The translations under genes were made by a program, and so were the position numbers. Below, piece after piece: positions 29,374 through 41,198 of a stretch of 64,000 nucleotides of DNA. Each line of letters starts with the position of its first letter. The stretch's first letter is position 1. The notes beneath the pieces were generated by a model. That model saw only the letters and a program-made list of their open reading frames with translations. It searched no databases and had not been told where the DNA came from. Origin of the DNA: Cruorifilaria tuberocauda (taxonomy: Eukaryota > Nematoda > Chromadorea > Rhabditida > Onchocercidae); assembly GCA_013365365.1 (NCBI GenBank), contig JABVXU010000220.1, forward strand, positions 24,685 to 88,684. Direction: 5' to 3'.

Positions 29374-29428
29374 ACGTGCGATCGAGCGTCTTTACGTGCG
29401 ATCGAGCGTTTTTACGTACGATCGAGCG
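29374..29428 (+). repeat. CpG-rich tandem repeat, 20-bp unit, nearly 3 copies
   Basis: The core ACGTGCGATCGAGCG recurs at 29374, 29394 and 29414 (ACGTACG in the third), with a YTTT or TTTT spacer completing the 20-bp unit. Each copy centres on the palindrome CGATCG. It is strikingly CpG-rich inside very AT-rich DNA and lies about 410 bases downstream of the kal-1 stop. Function unknown: it may be a cluster of protein-binding sites or a small slippage repeat. Confidence 0.85.
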
Positions 29429-31870
29429 AGTCGCATTGTTTCATTATTTGTTGGCACAATTTGTGTACCAAAACAACAAGTTCTTCACATATGATATAAA
29501 AGATATGTAAAGTAATACAGCAATGAAGCACATGAAATCAGTATAAGAACGTATAAACACGTAGAATTTGGATAAGTAAATGCATGGAACTTTATCTCTC
29601 ATTTATCACAAATTAAAATGAGGAAGATGGTAAACGATAAATGTTAATTTTTGTCTTTGACCCAAATTATGATGAATAAAGCAGAATTTATGCTGCCCGA
29701 AAAATAGTAATCTCTTCCATTGTTTTAATAATATTATCCAAACTCATAATTTAATTTAAAAAATTCTAAATGACTCAAAAACGCATTTGTTGTTCTTTAA
29801 AATAAAGAAAAAAGAAAAATGTTCAGCCTTTATTAAGGAGTTAGTATTTATTAGAGTAAATTTACATCATACTTGTAATTTACTAACAATTATTTCATGA
29901 TTAAGTGATAACAGTTAAAATATTTTAGGTAAAAAGAAAAAAACAATCAAAAAAGCAACAAAAGTGTAAATTTGTAAAGTTAAAGACATGAAAAAAAGTA
30001 ACTTTGATTCAGTTCGGATTACATGCATTTCATACGACCTGAAATATTTCATAGGTCAGATCCTTGTCGGACTTGCTACTTAAGTTTCTAACTATCTTAT
30101 ACTTGTTTTCATAGAGAATGAATTAAGCAACTGGAAAATGTTGTTATTATTTTCTTGACCAGCAAATAGTCCACATATCAGGAATTTGCTACACACAACC
30201 GGAAGATCCTATTCTCTTTAAATTCCCATTAAATTCAAAACACAATAGAAAAAATCTAAAAAATTAAACACTTACTGTATACAATCTGATTGAAACTACG
30301 ATTGAAATGCTCAATAGTTTCGATCGATTTCAATTCATTGTTTCCGGAATATGAATGCAGTTGTAATTGGCGCTGTCAACAAAAAATAAATCGATACTTT
30401 TTTTCCATGAATTATATATAAAATAGGGGTTCAAAGGTCGGATTTCCATATCTTTTCTTCCTCTCTTTCATATTTGTACCAATTAGCTTCTGGCTTCCGT
30501 TTTTTCTACATACGAAAGCGATAGTCTCAGCTATAATATTAATATGATAAAGATAAAGAGAACAATGTCCATAGTTAGTTGAATTGAACACACTGAAATA
30601 GCAATTTCATATCGCTCATTTAATAAAGTTAAAATTTGAAGTATTTCTATTTGTTCAAATGAAAAGTTTCTTCAAATTTTTATCATCGATTAAAATATTC
30701 AAACAAAACCATTAATGTCTTACACATTTAAGAACGAACAGAACATAACAAATAAAAGTTACGGTAAATGGATAGAAATAAAAGTGTCGGAGATACTTTT
30801 AATACTCTTCAATATACTACGACCTTCTACTCTCTTTCTTCTAAGATTTTCTTATCACATCATTTGAAAAATATCAGTACTATAAAATTTCCAAATAAAT
30901 AATTTAATCTGGTTTAATTCTGAAAATCATTTGTTCCTCATTGGTATTGATCGAATTTTCGTAAATCATTGGATAGGAATAACAGTTAATATTTCTGTAT
31001 CAAATCTTACTTTATCATTATAGGTCATTGGATAGGTAATGCGAAAAGTTAAAGTAAATCTTCTTTTATACAAAAATTTGTACTTACTATTTTGGTAGAA
31101 CACAATAAACTGTGTAGATTTTTGTCGCGCAACATTCCTTCAATGTGACCCAATGACCTTCACAATCAGCAAAAATTTCAACCTGTTCTTCGAACCATTA
31201 CAAGAAAAATTTGTACGACAATGACCCGTAGATGACGTCATACTAATTAACTGGAATAACAAAGCAATTCATCAAACATTCAAATGTGCGATTAGAAGAA
31301 GCTATCATATACGTGAATTATGATAAACCTGTTTGGAACATGGATAATTCTAATCATCACAAATCATTTAAATTATTAATTTTTGAAAAAATTTTGATTT
31401 TAAATTCTTAGAAATTCATTTTCTAATTTTTTTTTTGAAAGATTTCTCAAAAAAATGCCAACAAAATCGTTTTCATCAAACTAATTGAAAATGGAATTCA
31501 ACGATTGTATTAAACTTAAAAATATCTCTCATGAAATCATTCAATCAGTAAAAATTTCATATGGAATAGTTTATTGCTTAAAATTTTAGAGCTTATATAA
31601 GACAAACTTAAAATTCAAAACAAAATGATTTTCAGTAATAATGCTAAACAAAAATTTCATAAAAATTGATACTAAGAAAACTTTTTTCTTCTTTTTCCTC
31701 TATCGATAATTTCTTCTTATCAATGAATTTTCATGCAATATGATGTGTATCTATCTAATCAATATCTATCTCATTGAATTTTTCACTCGATTACGTGTAA
31801 ACATCAGTTATTAATTCACTTCCCTATCATCGCAGGTGGTCATTATCATCTCTTATCCAACTTTAATTCC

Positions 31871-31907
31871 TGTTGTTGTTGTTGTTGTTGCTGTTGCTGT
31901 TGTTGCT
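31871..31907 (+). repeat. (TGT)n/(TGC)n triplet run
   Basis: About 12 triplets, mostly TTG with some CTG, in intergenic DNA. No open frame context suggests a coding polyglutamine tract on the minus strand. Confidence 0.85.
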
Positions 31908-31990
31908 CATTGCTATTGTTATTAGTGCATAGCATTTGGTCGAATTGAATTTTACTGTAAACTAATTCAAGGTCTCATCTTCTCAATTCC

Positions 31991-32022
<32 letters not shown>

Positions 32023-33997
32023 TTCTCTCCCTTTGCCATCTATTAATCTTACTTTTTCTACATTTCTTCATTGAAGCAAACAATTCATTCAAAATTAATT
32101 CATTTTTCAACATTCTTTTTCAGTGCAATCCACTTTTTCCAACGCTTTTACCTTTTTAATTTTCATTTTCCATGTCATTTTTTGCAATGAATTAATTATT
32201 CGTATCATCCCATCTCTTCCTGCAATCTTTCCATGTCAAACTGTTTCATTTATCATATTCTTGAAAATTTCTCAACGATATTGTCGATATCATATCATAG
32301 TTAAATGATTATCTCATCATTATCTATACAAAAGCAGCGAATAATCATCCATCATTTCTTCCCTCAATTTTTTTGGCATAAAATAAAATTGCCAATACAG
32401 TTATTTAATCTCGAGTTAATTGTTCTTAATATTATTATCATCGGTAATTGATTACTCAAACTAATCATTGATTATTTTAATGATCGAAATTAACGGGGAA
32501 ATTCTTAGCAATTTATTTTATAATTTTTGTAAATTTTCGTAAATTAGAGATATAATCGTGTGAAATAGAAAATAGCAACGATAAATAAAGCCTCAGGCAT
32601 ATTATTCTTAGCCAACAGATGAATTAATTTCATTTCATTTATTGAATTATTTTTAATTATTTAAGATGGAATTTGCTTGATTGCTACCACTTTTTTCTTT
32701 TTTGTTCGATAATTTCTACAATACATATTGAAATACATTTCGATCGATTATTTTAGAGAAATTATTTTCAAAAAAAGTAGAAATTATCAAACAAATTGCC
32801 TTTGAAATTAAAAAATAGTTCAATGCACTTCAATACGCATTGTAATAATAAATCAAAAAGCGAGGAGAGAAAACGGGAAAGCTCGGGAGAAGAAATGGGA
32901 AAATGAAGAGACGGGAAAGAGCGGGGGAAGAAAATTCGAAAAAGTTTTTTATTTCCATCAATTTGTTGTACACGCAAACAACAATAATAAACGGAAAGCA
33001 AGCTGAAAATAGGCATAATGACTAACATCAGCCAATATTATTCTCTTCATTAATTATCTATTCAAATCTTATTTTTTGGTTTTAGAACTAATTTGATTTG
33101 CGCTCTGCATATTACTGTATAACCTGTTGATTATTCCGTATAATACAGCGTTTCTAATCCCGTTCCTGATCACAATCCTGATCAATCAATTTCTCAAAAC
33201 TAACCGGAAAAAAACAAGGAAAAATCATAAATCCCAATATAAATTATTATTCCTAACGGTATAGCATATCACCCAGACTTTCTTGAAAAGAGAAAAAAAT
33301 GATGGGATTATATGATCGGATAGTGTAATAATGATGATCATAGTGATATGAAACCGGTTTGCATCAGAATCAGCTTTACGGAACATGTTCCATCATACAA
33401 CGGAATGGATGAATGAAATTAATGGCAGCACGGTGATGGATGACTGGGGCGGAAAGATGTTATGTTACATTTGGTCTCAACTATTCAAAAATTATTCATC
33501 CATGCATCATTTAGAATTTATTGTTGATCAGGTGAGATATCGGGAAAAGGCAGGCATAGGTCAAATTTGATGAATAATTCCCAATTCATTAAATTACTAT
33601 TCTCATAACTTCATATATTTTTTGTAATAAAAAAAACTGTTGTAGTAGAAAATGTACTTTTCCATTGATTAATTTCAAAAATGGATCAGCATTTGAACTT
33701 CTTGAAGCACTCTGAGCTTTGGAAGTTCCCATGCTACTATAATGCTCACTTATTATCGCATTTATCAATTCTTTCTCACATTGCAGCAGATCAATTACTT
33801 ACTCCAGTATCTGTAAATTATAACTTCTTATCAATCATTGCAAACAACAAAAGTGATCAGAAATGAATGGAAGAAATGATCACTAATGTTGAAATGACCA
33901 CAGAGCACAATGGTAATATAGTGCAACCAGTGATCATTCAATAATAAATTTATATTCAGCAAAGTTGCTGGAAAGACCAGTTTTGAAAATGAGAAAT

Positions 33998-34349
33998 ATA
34001 GGATAGGATAGGGATAGAATAGAACAGAAATAGAATAGGATAGGAATAGAATAGGATAGGAATAGAATAGGATAGGAATAGAATAGAATAGAATAGGAAT
34101 AGAATAGAATAGGAATAGAATAGAATAGGAATAGAATAGAATAGGAATAAAACAGAATAGAATAGGAATAGAATAGAATGGGAATAGAATAGAATAGAAT
34201 AGGAATAGAATAGAATAGGAATAGAATAGAATAGGAATAGAATAGAATAGGAATAGAATAGAATAGGAATAGAATAGAAAAGGAATAGAATGGGAATAAA
34301 ATAGAATAGAATAGGAATAAAACAGAATAGAATAGGAATAGAATAGAAT
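33998..34349 (+). repeat. GAATA minisatellite with 16-bp higher-order unit
   Basis: About 350 bases built of AGAAT pentamers and AGGAAT hexamers. The most regular part follows a 16-bp order, AGGAAT plus two AGAAT, so this is a higher-order tandem array rather than a plain pentamer repeat. The first part uses a hexamer-richer variant, and a few units carry GGGAAT, AAAACAG or AAAAGG variants. It is strand-asymmetric: purine plus T on this strand with almost no C. Confidence 0.95.
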
Positions 34350-34560
34350 TTAAAATGTGAAAGATTTAAGAAATGAAATTAATTAATAAATGGTTGTGTG
34401 GAGTAGAATGAAAGGTATGGGAGGAGGATGAATTGTTTCCGTGTCAAACCTCTCCTCAAACTCTCTCTCTCTTTTCTGGGGCATTCACTTCTACCACCAC
34501 TACTTTCATATATTTCTTCTCCTCTTCATCTACTTCCTTTTTTACTATTTTCTCAATTAT

Positions 34561-34760
34561 CGATTTCCTTCACTGATTTTTATCATCATTATCAACTTTA
34601 TCATTATTGTTATCATTCATTATTATTATTTTTTCATATTATTATTACTTATTATTGTCATTGTCATTAATTATCGTTATTATTATTATGATTATTACTA
34701 TTAATTGTTATCATTGTCATTAAAATTTGTTACTGTTATTATTATTATTATTATTAATGT
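34561..34760 (+). repeat. TTA/ATT triplet-rich low-complexity DNA
   Basis: A degenerate TTA/TCA/TTG triplet run that yields overlapping open frames rich in I, F, Y and L. These frames are products of repeat composition, not genes. Confidence 0.85.
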
Positions 34761-34893
34761 CATTTTTAAAATCATAACAATATAGTTAATCTTGATCATT
34801 TCTCATGTTAATTTTCATGTCTTGATCATGTTAGTCGTGATCTTTAATATTAGTAATAATTATAAAATAATATATATACATATATATATATAT

Positions 34894-34921
34894 ATCTCCT
34901 TATATATATATATAAGGAGAT
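34894..34921. repeat. Perfect 28-bp palindrome with AT core
   Basis: The arms ATCTCCT and AGGAGAT flank a TA-dinucleotide core, so the whole 28 bases equal their own reverse complement. The flanks do not extend the symmetry. It follows an (AT)n run beginning near 34869. It could extrude as a cruciform or form an RNA hairpin. Confidence 0.9.
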
Positions 34922-35403
34922 TATGAAAGAGATTATGAGTGAAATAAGTTGAGATAAATTATCTTTCATTAACTCAAATTTTCGGCTAATTTTCCATAAG
35001 TCTTAGCTTATTTCAGTCTTAATTTAAATTTCAAATACAAATTCCAAAATTATCATTATTTTTTGTTTTCTCATTTTTTGGTTATTTCTTTTTGCTTTCT
35101 TGATGAAATATTGACAGATGTAAAAGAGAGGAAGTAAATGTAATTTGATCAATTAATTCATTGATAAAATGTCTATGCTATTAAGATTTAAGGTAGAATC
35201 TGGAATAGGTAAGCCAGAATCACAGATAAGCTTAACCTTCATAGTTTAATTGCAAGAAAGCAAACCACTGGAAAGATTTGAGCATTTTAGTTTAAATTCA
35301 TCGATTATTAGTTGATTTTTCTTTCAAAAATTGCAGCGTCAATCTGTCTGATGAAATGTTTTCATTTAATTAGCAAATTTAAATCTTTTTTTCAAGCAAA
35401 CAG

Positions 35404-37638
35404 ATGGAACGCTTAAAGAAATTTTGGAGTGATATTGTTGGTAACGAAGTCGATTATTCACAATTCGAAACAAGGTACCGTTTTACATTTTAATTTAATG
35501 AATTTTGAGACAAAGAACAATTAGAAATATTACCTGTTTTTTTTAAGACGGATATAGCTAGCGTTCTATATTTTTTTTGTTTTCTTAATTGAAAATTGAA
35601 AAATGGAGGAATGGATTTCGGATATCTCTGCAATGATAGTATCATTCGGAAAGTGAAGCAATTTAAGGGCAGTTCGGGAAAAGTACTTATTCAAAAATGC
35701 AGAAAATGCGGAAAGATATTGAAAATTCAGGAATGGTGATACGGACATCATTGTTTTCCGTGAGAAGTCTTCTAAGTTCATGCTATTTGGGACCAATATC
35801 CACGTCGTGTTGGGCGCAACGATCGCTGCAGCAATTGGTCTGATGGTGACAATTATATTTTGTATTATATACACATTTTACCATCATCGCGGACAGGGAA
35901 GAAATTATTTCATCGATCATCTCGAACTAGGCTAGTCTTATAAATTCTTTTCTTCTTTTGATATGGAAACTTGCTTTCAGTGAAATGAAGAAACGTTCAC
36001 CATGTTTTCTGTAAATTTAGTTAGTGTAAAATATTATAAATTTTCTGTTAAAATATTTCACTTAATTAAATCGAACATATAACAAATAGATAAATAAAAA
36101 TTTTCTAGTAAATTGGTTGAAATATTTAATTAAGTCGTTATTTAATCATTTATTGATTGAGGAATTAAAAAATTTTTTTACAAATTTTTTTAAATTGTGC
36201 AGATTTCTCTTTCAAATTATTTATTTAATATGAATTTTCAATTTTTAGTAGATTTAATATTTGCACTATTCTTCGGATTACCGTGCCATTATTTGCTATT
36301 TTACGGGATTCACCGGGAAAATAAAAGGTACCTGACACCATTTCTCATCTTCTATTGCACTAATTTTGTCCTCAACGTTATTTTTTCATCAATCACCGTT
36401 ATTGCTACCATAATGGATGCTCGACAATTGCTTCATGGTCAACTACTTTATGATTTCGGTTGGATTGTTTTCCAGGTAAGGTAATTTACATATGCATTGC
36501 CAATTACGCTCATAAATTAATTTAATAATTAATTTTTATATTTGTTCAGATTTTTTATAAAATTTTCCTTACAAAATATCGTATAGTAAATGCTGTTATA
36601 GCTTATTTGTTCAACAGTTAAAAATAATAATTAATTAATTGAATTTGTTGAAATATTATTGATTAAATTTTATTGCAGTTTGGCTTTACAATAGCTCAAG
36701 GTTTTGCCATTTACTTGGTATTACGATGTAAAAAATACTTGAATGCTAAAGAACACTGGAAGAAAATTTCGAATCAAGTAAGCATTTTCTAGCGTAATTA
36801 TTATCACTATAATCATTATGATTATCGTCACCGATATCATTGCAATATGATTATTATTTTTGTCACTGTTTGGTTTTAAATGGATAATTTGCACAATTGA
36901 AACTAAAAATTTTGGAATCATGACATTTTTCAAAAATTTATCAAAAAATCAGGCTTCTCATTAACGCCTGAAATATGTTTCTGCAACATTAATTTCGAAA
37001 CTAATCAGGATTTTACATTAAAGTAAATTACATTTGTAAATATTCTGACGATTAATTAATCATCATTAAAAATTCTCGTATCATCTGTAACATTGCAATT
37101 ATTTCGATATTATCATTTTCGGACTGAAAATAATTTAATTTAGACAAATACCCGCTAGACATAAAGGAAATTCCATTAAATACCCTTTTGACCAAAAACT
37201 GTCTTTACATTAAAATTCGAAGAGATTTTATCAAATTAATGTCTCCATGTTGAATTCATCAAATTACTACTCATTGCAGGTTAATTTTAACAAATTATAG
37301 ATGATGTCGTTTGTGAAATTTACAAATAATATCCTTGATTTAACATCTAGACATCCTTTTTATTTCTTATCCTAAATATTTTCATATAGATGATATTATT
37401 CATGAAATTCATTACTTTCCCTGAAGTGGTTTAAAATTTCAAATGTCAAAGAAATATTTAATTAAAAATGAGCAATTAAAAATAAGAGTGGAGATTGATT
37501 GATTTCATAATATTGTCGTTGACATATTCAATGATCCCTAATCAATAATGATGAATTAGTTTTCAGGAAGCAAATAATACGGATCATTCGATCATTGCTG
37601 ATGGTGTCGTCGCGGATTCATCTGTCATTGGTATTTGA
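35404..37638 (+). CDS. Four-pass membrane protein, nematode-type, family not recognised
   Basis: Exons: 35404-35474, 35731-35930, 36249-36475, 36679-36777, 37567-37638, giving 222 residues. The start ATG directly follows an AG acceptor (ends 35403). The join from exon 2 to 3 uses a GC donor (TAG before GCTAGT); it is the only join I found that keeps phase and an open frame. A hydrophilic N-terminal region (about 45 residues) is followed by four hydrophobic segments: about 50-72 (GATIAAAIGLMVTIIFCIIY), 92-110, 119-142 and 157-188. The tail is short, polar and acidic. The architecture resembles small four-pass proteins of the LAPTM or tetraspan type, but I see no diagnostic motif, so no function is assigned. 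If the GC-AG intron is retained, translation stops at the TAG at 35932-35934, leaving a one-pass protein of 92 residues. Confidence 0.75.
35931..36248 (+). other. GC-AG intron in the four-pass membrane gene
   Basis: Donor CTAG before GCTAGTCT, acceptor ATTTTTAG. The upstream exon leaves one base (G) and the downstream exon supplies two (TA), forming a Val codon and continuing into the next membrane segment. No GT donor near the end of the open frame gives a compatible phase with either nearby acceptor. Confidence 0.65.
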
Positions 37639-40308
37639 AAATATACGAATGAATCAAGTTTTCTTTCCCTTTTCTGCAACATTGATGATTAAATATTTCA
37701 TTAACAAATCATGATAATCTGTATTGTTAATTCGTTTTCGACTGTACATTTGTGAAAATTTTGAAGGAGAGATGATTAAAGTTAGTGAATGTAAACAATA
37801 CGCTTTGAATTTGGCTAATTAATGAAAAAAAAAACTTTTTTCATTTCTAAAAAGCTCTTTGCTAATGCTTACACGAATTGAACTGCTTTCTATCTAAGAA
37901 GCATATGTCTCTAATTCATTGAAAAAATGATTAATTAATTTTAATGATAAATGAAAAAGAATGAGTGCTGTAAGTATTCGATAAACGGTTTTTAATAAAT
38001 AAGTAATATTTTAGATATTTAATGTCCTCTCGAATTGATATAAACGTTCATTTAGTTTAGATATGCAAAATGATCATTTAAGTATAATCGATATTAAGGT
38101 GCTAAAAAAGTTTCAGTAAAAATTAAAAAAAATTATTATATCAATTTTAAAATGTACTTATAAAATTAAATCCATCTTGTCATCATCACGTATACATATT
38201 CAAGGCAAAGTGTTGCTTAAATCATATAATCATATAATTTCTCCGTTTTCCGAAAACTAATTTGGCTTTGAAACAAGATTGAAATTTCTTATTTTCAATT
38301 TGAAATACAATCAGTTTTAAACAAAAAATGGGAATAAAGCAATTGAAGTGATGGAAGCGACACTGTAAATTGATCCTAAATGAAAAATCAGAATAATTTA
38401 TCAAACCAGTACCGTTCCTGTTAAAAAGAAGAAATCCACTACGTACTTTCACTATTTTATTTGTTAAATCTTTTTTTTTACTTTAAATTATTTCTGACTT
38501 TTCAATTTCGATTTTAGTTATTTCCAGGAATTTTAGTTTGCAGTGTACAATTCGGAAAACAAACTGTTCATTATTTTATTTATTTGATCCAAAGTGTTTT
38601 TCGAACATTTAACGAAGAAGTGAAAATCTGTGCGAAGAAAAAAGATGAAAAATGTTTTCAGAGAAGTCAATTTACTCCATCACTTCTAACTTCGATCCTT
38701 TCTTCGTGTTTTTTCTTTACTTTTCAAAAAATATTCTATTTCTATAATTCATATCAAGAAATTTGTGCTTTTCCATAATATTCCAGCTTTATGTACATAT
38801 GCAGATTTGAAAATACTTTTTTAACTTTCTATAAAAATACGAATCCAAAACTAATATTTTTCTATATTTCATATAACATATATACAACTAAAAAATTGAA
38901 CATATCAAATAATTTCATGATGATAATTATGCATTTCTGTATGATCAGAAAGACCATAAAAGTTTAATATTACGGAGATATAAATTCCCCTTTTTCCGAT
39001 ATTAGTATCAGAAGAATGATAAAGACATCAGACTTTTCCGGATCGTCTTTTAAACCTCATCAATCGTTAAACTCATGATCAACTGAATGGCGACAATGTG
39101 AACAACAGTTCATTAATTACAATGATATCATACACGTCACCAATAAGAAAGGACAAGAACGGCGGAAAAAATCTCAGGCTTATCTGATGAACTGTGTCAA
39201 AAGTCGTCTACCTGTAATGCATCAATTTTGTAGTTCATATTTGGTAATGAACGGCTAAATGCCACAGAATAAAGGAACGGAAAGAAGAAAATTTAAGAGA
39301 AAACGGAAAAAAAATAATTAGAAATAGAAGGCAATCAATTGATGTACCTCTGCATGATAATTAACTTTCCCTAATCTATTTATAATTTCATTTCATCTTG
39401 AATCATTCTTTTACTTAATTTCTCCGGTACTTGATAAATGCTTCCTATAGTAGTTTTTCATCCATTTTCACTATCCGTGAGTTATAACAAGGTGAATAGA
39501 TAAAGTAAACTACTCCGCTGTACTAGTTGTAAATGTTTTTCCGGAAGATATCTACGATATGATTACGGAATGATGCGATGCGTTCGTCTCTTTCCTATTT
39601 TTTTTCGTTGTTAAAATTCAAAAAAGGAAAGAAAATACATTAATCAAATGTTCACTGCCATCCACTGCGATAGACGTACTCATACGTGAGCCCTCACACG
39701 GAACCATCCGTTCAGACGATTAACCATTTCATACAATTTTACATAAGGAATATATTTGAATATTTAATGATCGAAAGAAGTTAAAAGAAGGGAAAAGTGA
39801 ATTCATTGCATATGATCCGGTATTGACGAGATCGGTGTGTTAGGGTGAACGTAAATTGGTGATAGACAACAATTCGTAATCAATCTTCCTTTCTTTCCTT
39901 TCATTTCTCTTCGATCTGTCAGTGCAGCTCAATCTCAATTCCAACCATTCCATTCCGGTTTTCCTATTAACCCCGAAAGGTTGGAAAGTTCCTGTTTCTC
40001 ATCATTCATTATCAATTTCAAATTTTCTGCATTTTACAGTTTTTTCACACGTTCTGTATTAATTTTTAATTCGAATTTAATCTTAATTTCTTTATTTTCA
40101 CTGATATCTCAAAAATATCTCAGACATTCCCGGAAATTTTCCAATGCCTTCAAGAATTATTTCCGTTTATTTTCATAATTGAATGAGAAAATTTTTAGCG
40201 ATTAAATCCTAAGTTGAAATTTGAATTAGCGCCAGCCACGCCAAACGTATCAGCTTTCTTGCCTGAAACGAAGTGTAAGACATTTCTTGTTTACATCGTT
40301 TCGAGGAT

Positions 40309-40463
40309 GTGTGTGTGTGTGTGTTTGTGTGTGTGCGTATGTATACGTGTGTGTGTGTGTGTGCGTATGTATATGTGTGTGTGTGTGTGTGTGTGCGTAT
40401 GTATATGTGCGTGTGTGTGTGTGTGTGCTTATGTATATGTGCGTGTGTGTGTGTGTGTGCTTA

Positions 40464-40504
<41 letters not shown>

Positions 40505-40548
40505 ATGTATATGTGTGTGTATGTGTGTGTGTGTGTGCGTATGTATAA
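40309..40548 (+). repeat. (GT)n minisatellite with interspersed GCGTATGTAT units
   Basis: About 240 bases of GT dinucleotides interrupted at fairly even spacing by GCGTATGTATA or GCTTATGTATA, making an imperfect compound minisatellite. All three + frames are open through it and encode Cys/Val-rich strings; these are artefacts. A shorter, less regular GT/TA patch occurs at about 47171-47250. Confidence 0.95.
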
Positions 40549-41180
40549 ATGCTTTATGAGCGATCAGAATGATTCTTTTTTCACTTTCTGAGATTATTTT
40601 GTATTATATAGCGCATAACACGTTTTTTTGCTGTCAGAATTTCACTGGTATTTGCAGCTTAACTGAATTACTTTATCATATTTACGTCAGTAGAAGAAAA
40701 TAAAATAAATTGCATTAATGAAATGTAATTCATTTCCGTTTACAGTTTCATTCCATTGTCAGTTAATTTAACCAAATTTTTTTCGTATCAGAAAAGACGC
40801 ATTGAATTTTTTTTATGCGTTAATCAAATTTTGCGCTGTTGAAAGACAGCAAAAATGAACTCATTGAGGTAAATTAAGAGCCATCAAACAGTTACAGTCA
40901 ATTGAGTCGCTGAATTACGCCTTGCTGTTGCTTAAAGTTTTGAATATCAAAACAGATAATTTGTGATTACTAAATTTGGATATATAAATCGGTAATGTTA
41001 TGATAGTGTGCTGTGATTTGATGTAGAATTGGCTAAATTTTAAAATCATTGAGAAGTTTTATTCTATAATAAAAGCCTTTTGATGTAAAAATCATGATCT
41101 TTTTAGAAAAAACTGTCTTGTTAACTAAGTTTGTCGCCAGTAAAATTGTTTTATTTGATAGACTTTCATCTTATTTCAAA

Positions 41181-41192
41181 TTTAGTTTTCAG
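41181..41192 (+). other. Splice acceptor 6 bases before the AMFR start codon
   Basis: TTTAGTTTTCAG ends at 41192 and is followed by GAAAGA and the ATG at 41199. This is a likely trans-splice site and defines the start; upstream in-frame sequence (41094-41198) would then be excluded from the mRNA. Confidence 0.55.
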
Positions 41193-41198
41193 GAAAGA

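Larger units (their letters stand above)
28962..35403. other. Intergenic region, kal-1 to four-pass membrane gene
   Basis: No supported gene. It contains the kal-1 3'UTR and a run of distinctive repeats, entered separately: a CpG-rich 20-bp tandem repeat, a GTT/GCT triplet run (about 31871-31907), a CT run (31991-32030), a GAATA minisatellite, a TTA-triplet region (about 34561-34760) and a 28-bp palindrome. Short open frames at 32123-32308, 32768-33028 and 33385-33570 have no splice context or recognisable family. Confidence 0.6.
37639..41198. other. Intergenic region, four-pass gene to AMFR
   Basis: No supported gene on either strand. An AATAAA near 37994 may end the upstream transcript. 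The main feature is the GT minisatellite at 40309-40548. Open frames at 38222-38452, 38584-38778 and 39981-40178 are short, compositionally biased and lack partners. Confidence 0.6.

Noticed and set aside
34428..34704. I/F/Y-rich open frames
   Set aside because: Product of TTA-triplet low-complexity DNA.
40214..40591. Three overlapping Cys/Val-rich open frames
   Set aside because: Created by the GT minisatellite; a dinucleotide repeat is open in all frames and encodes only CV-type strings.
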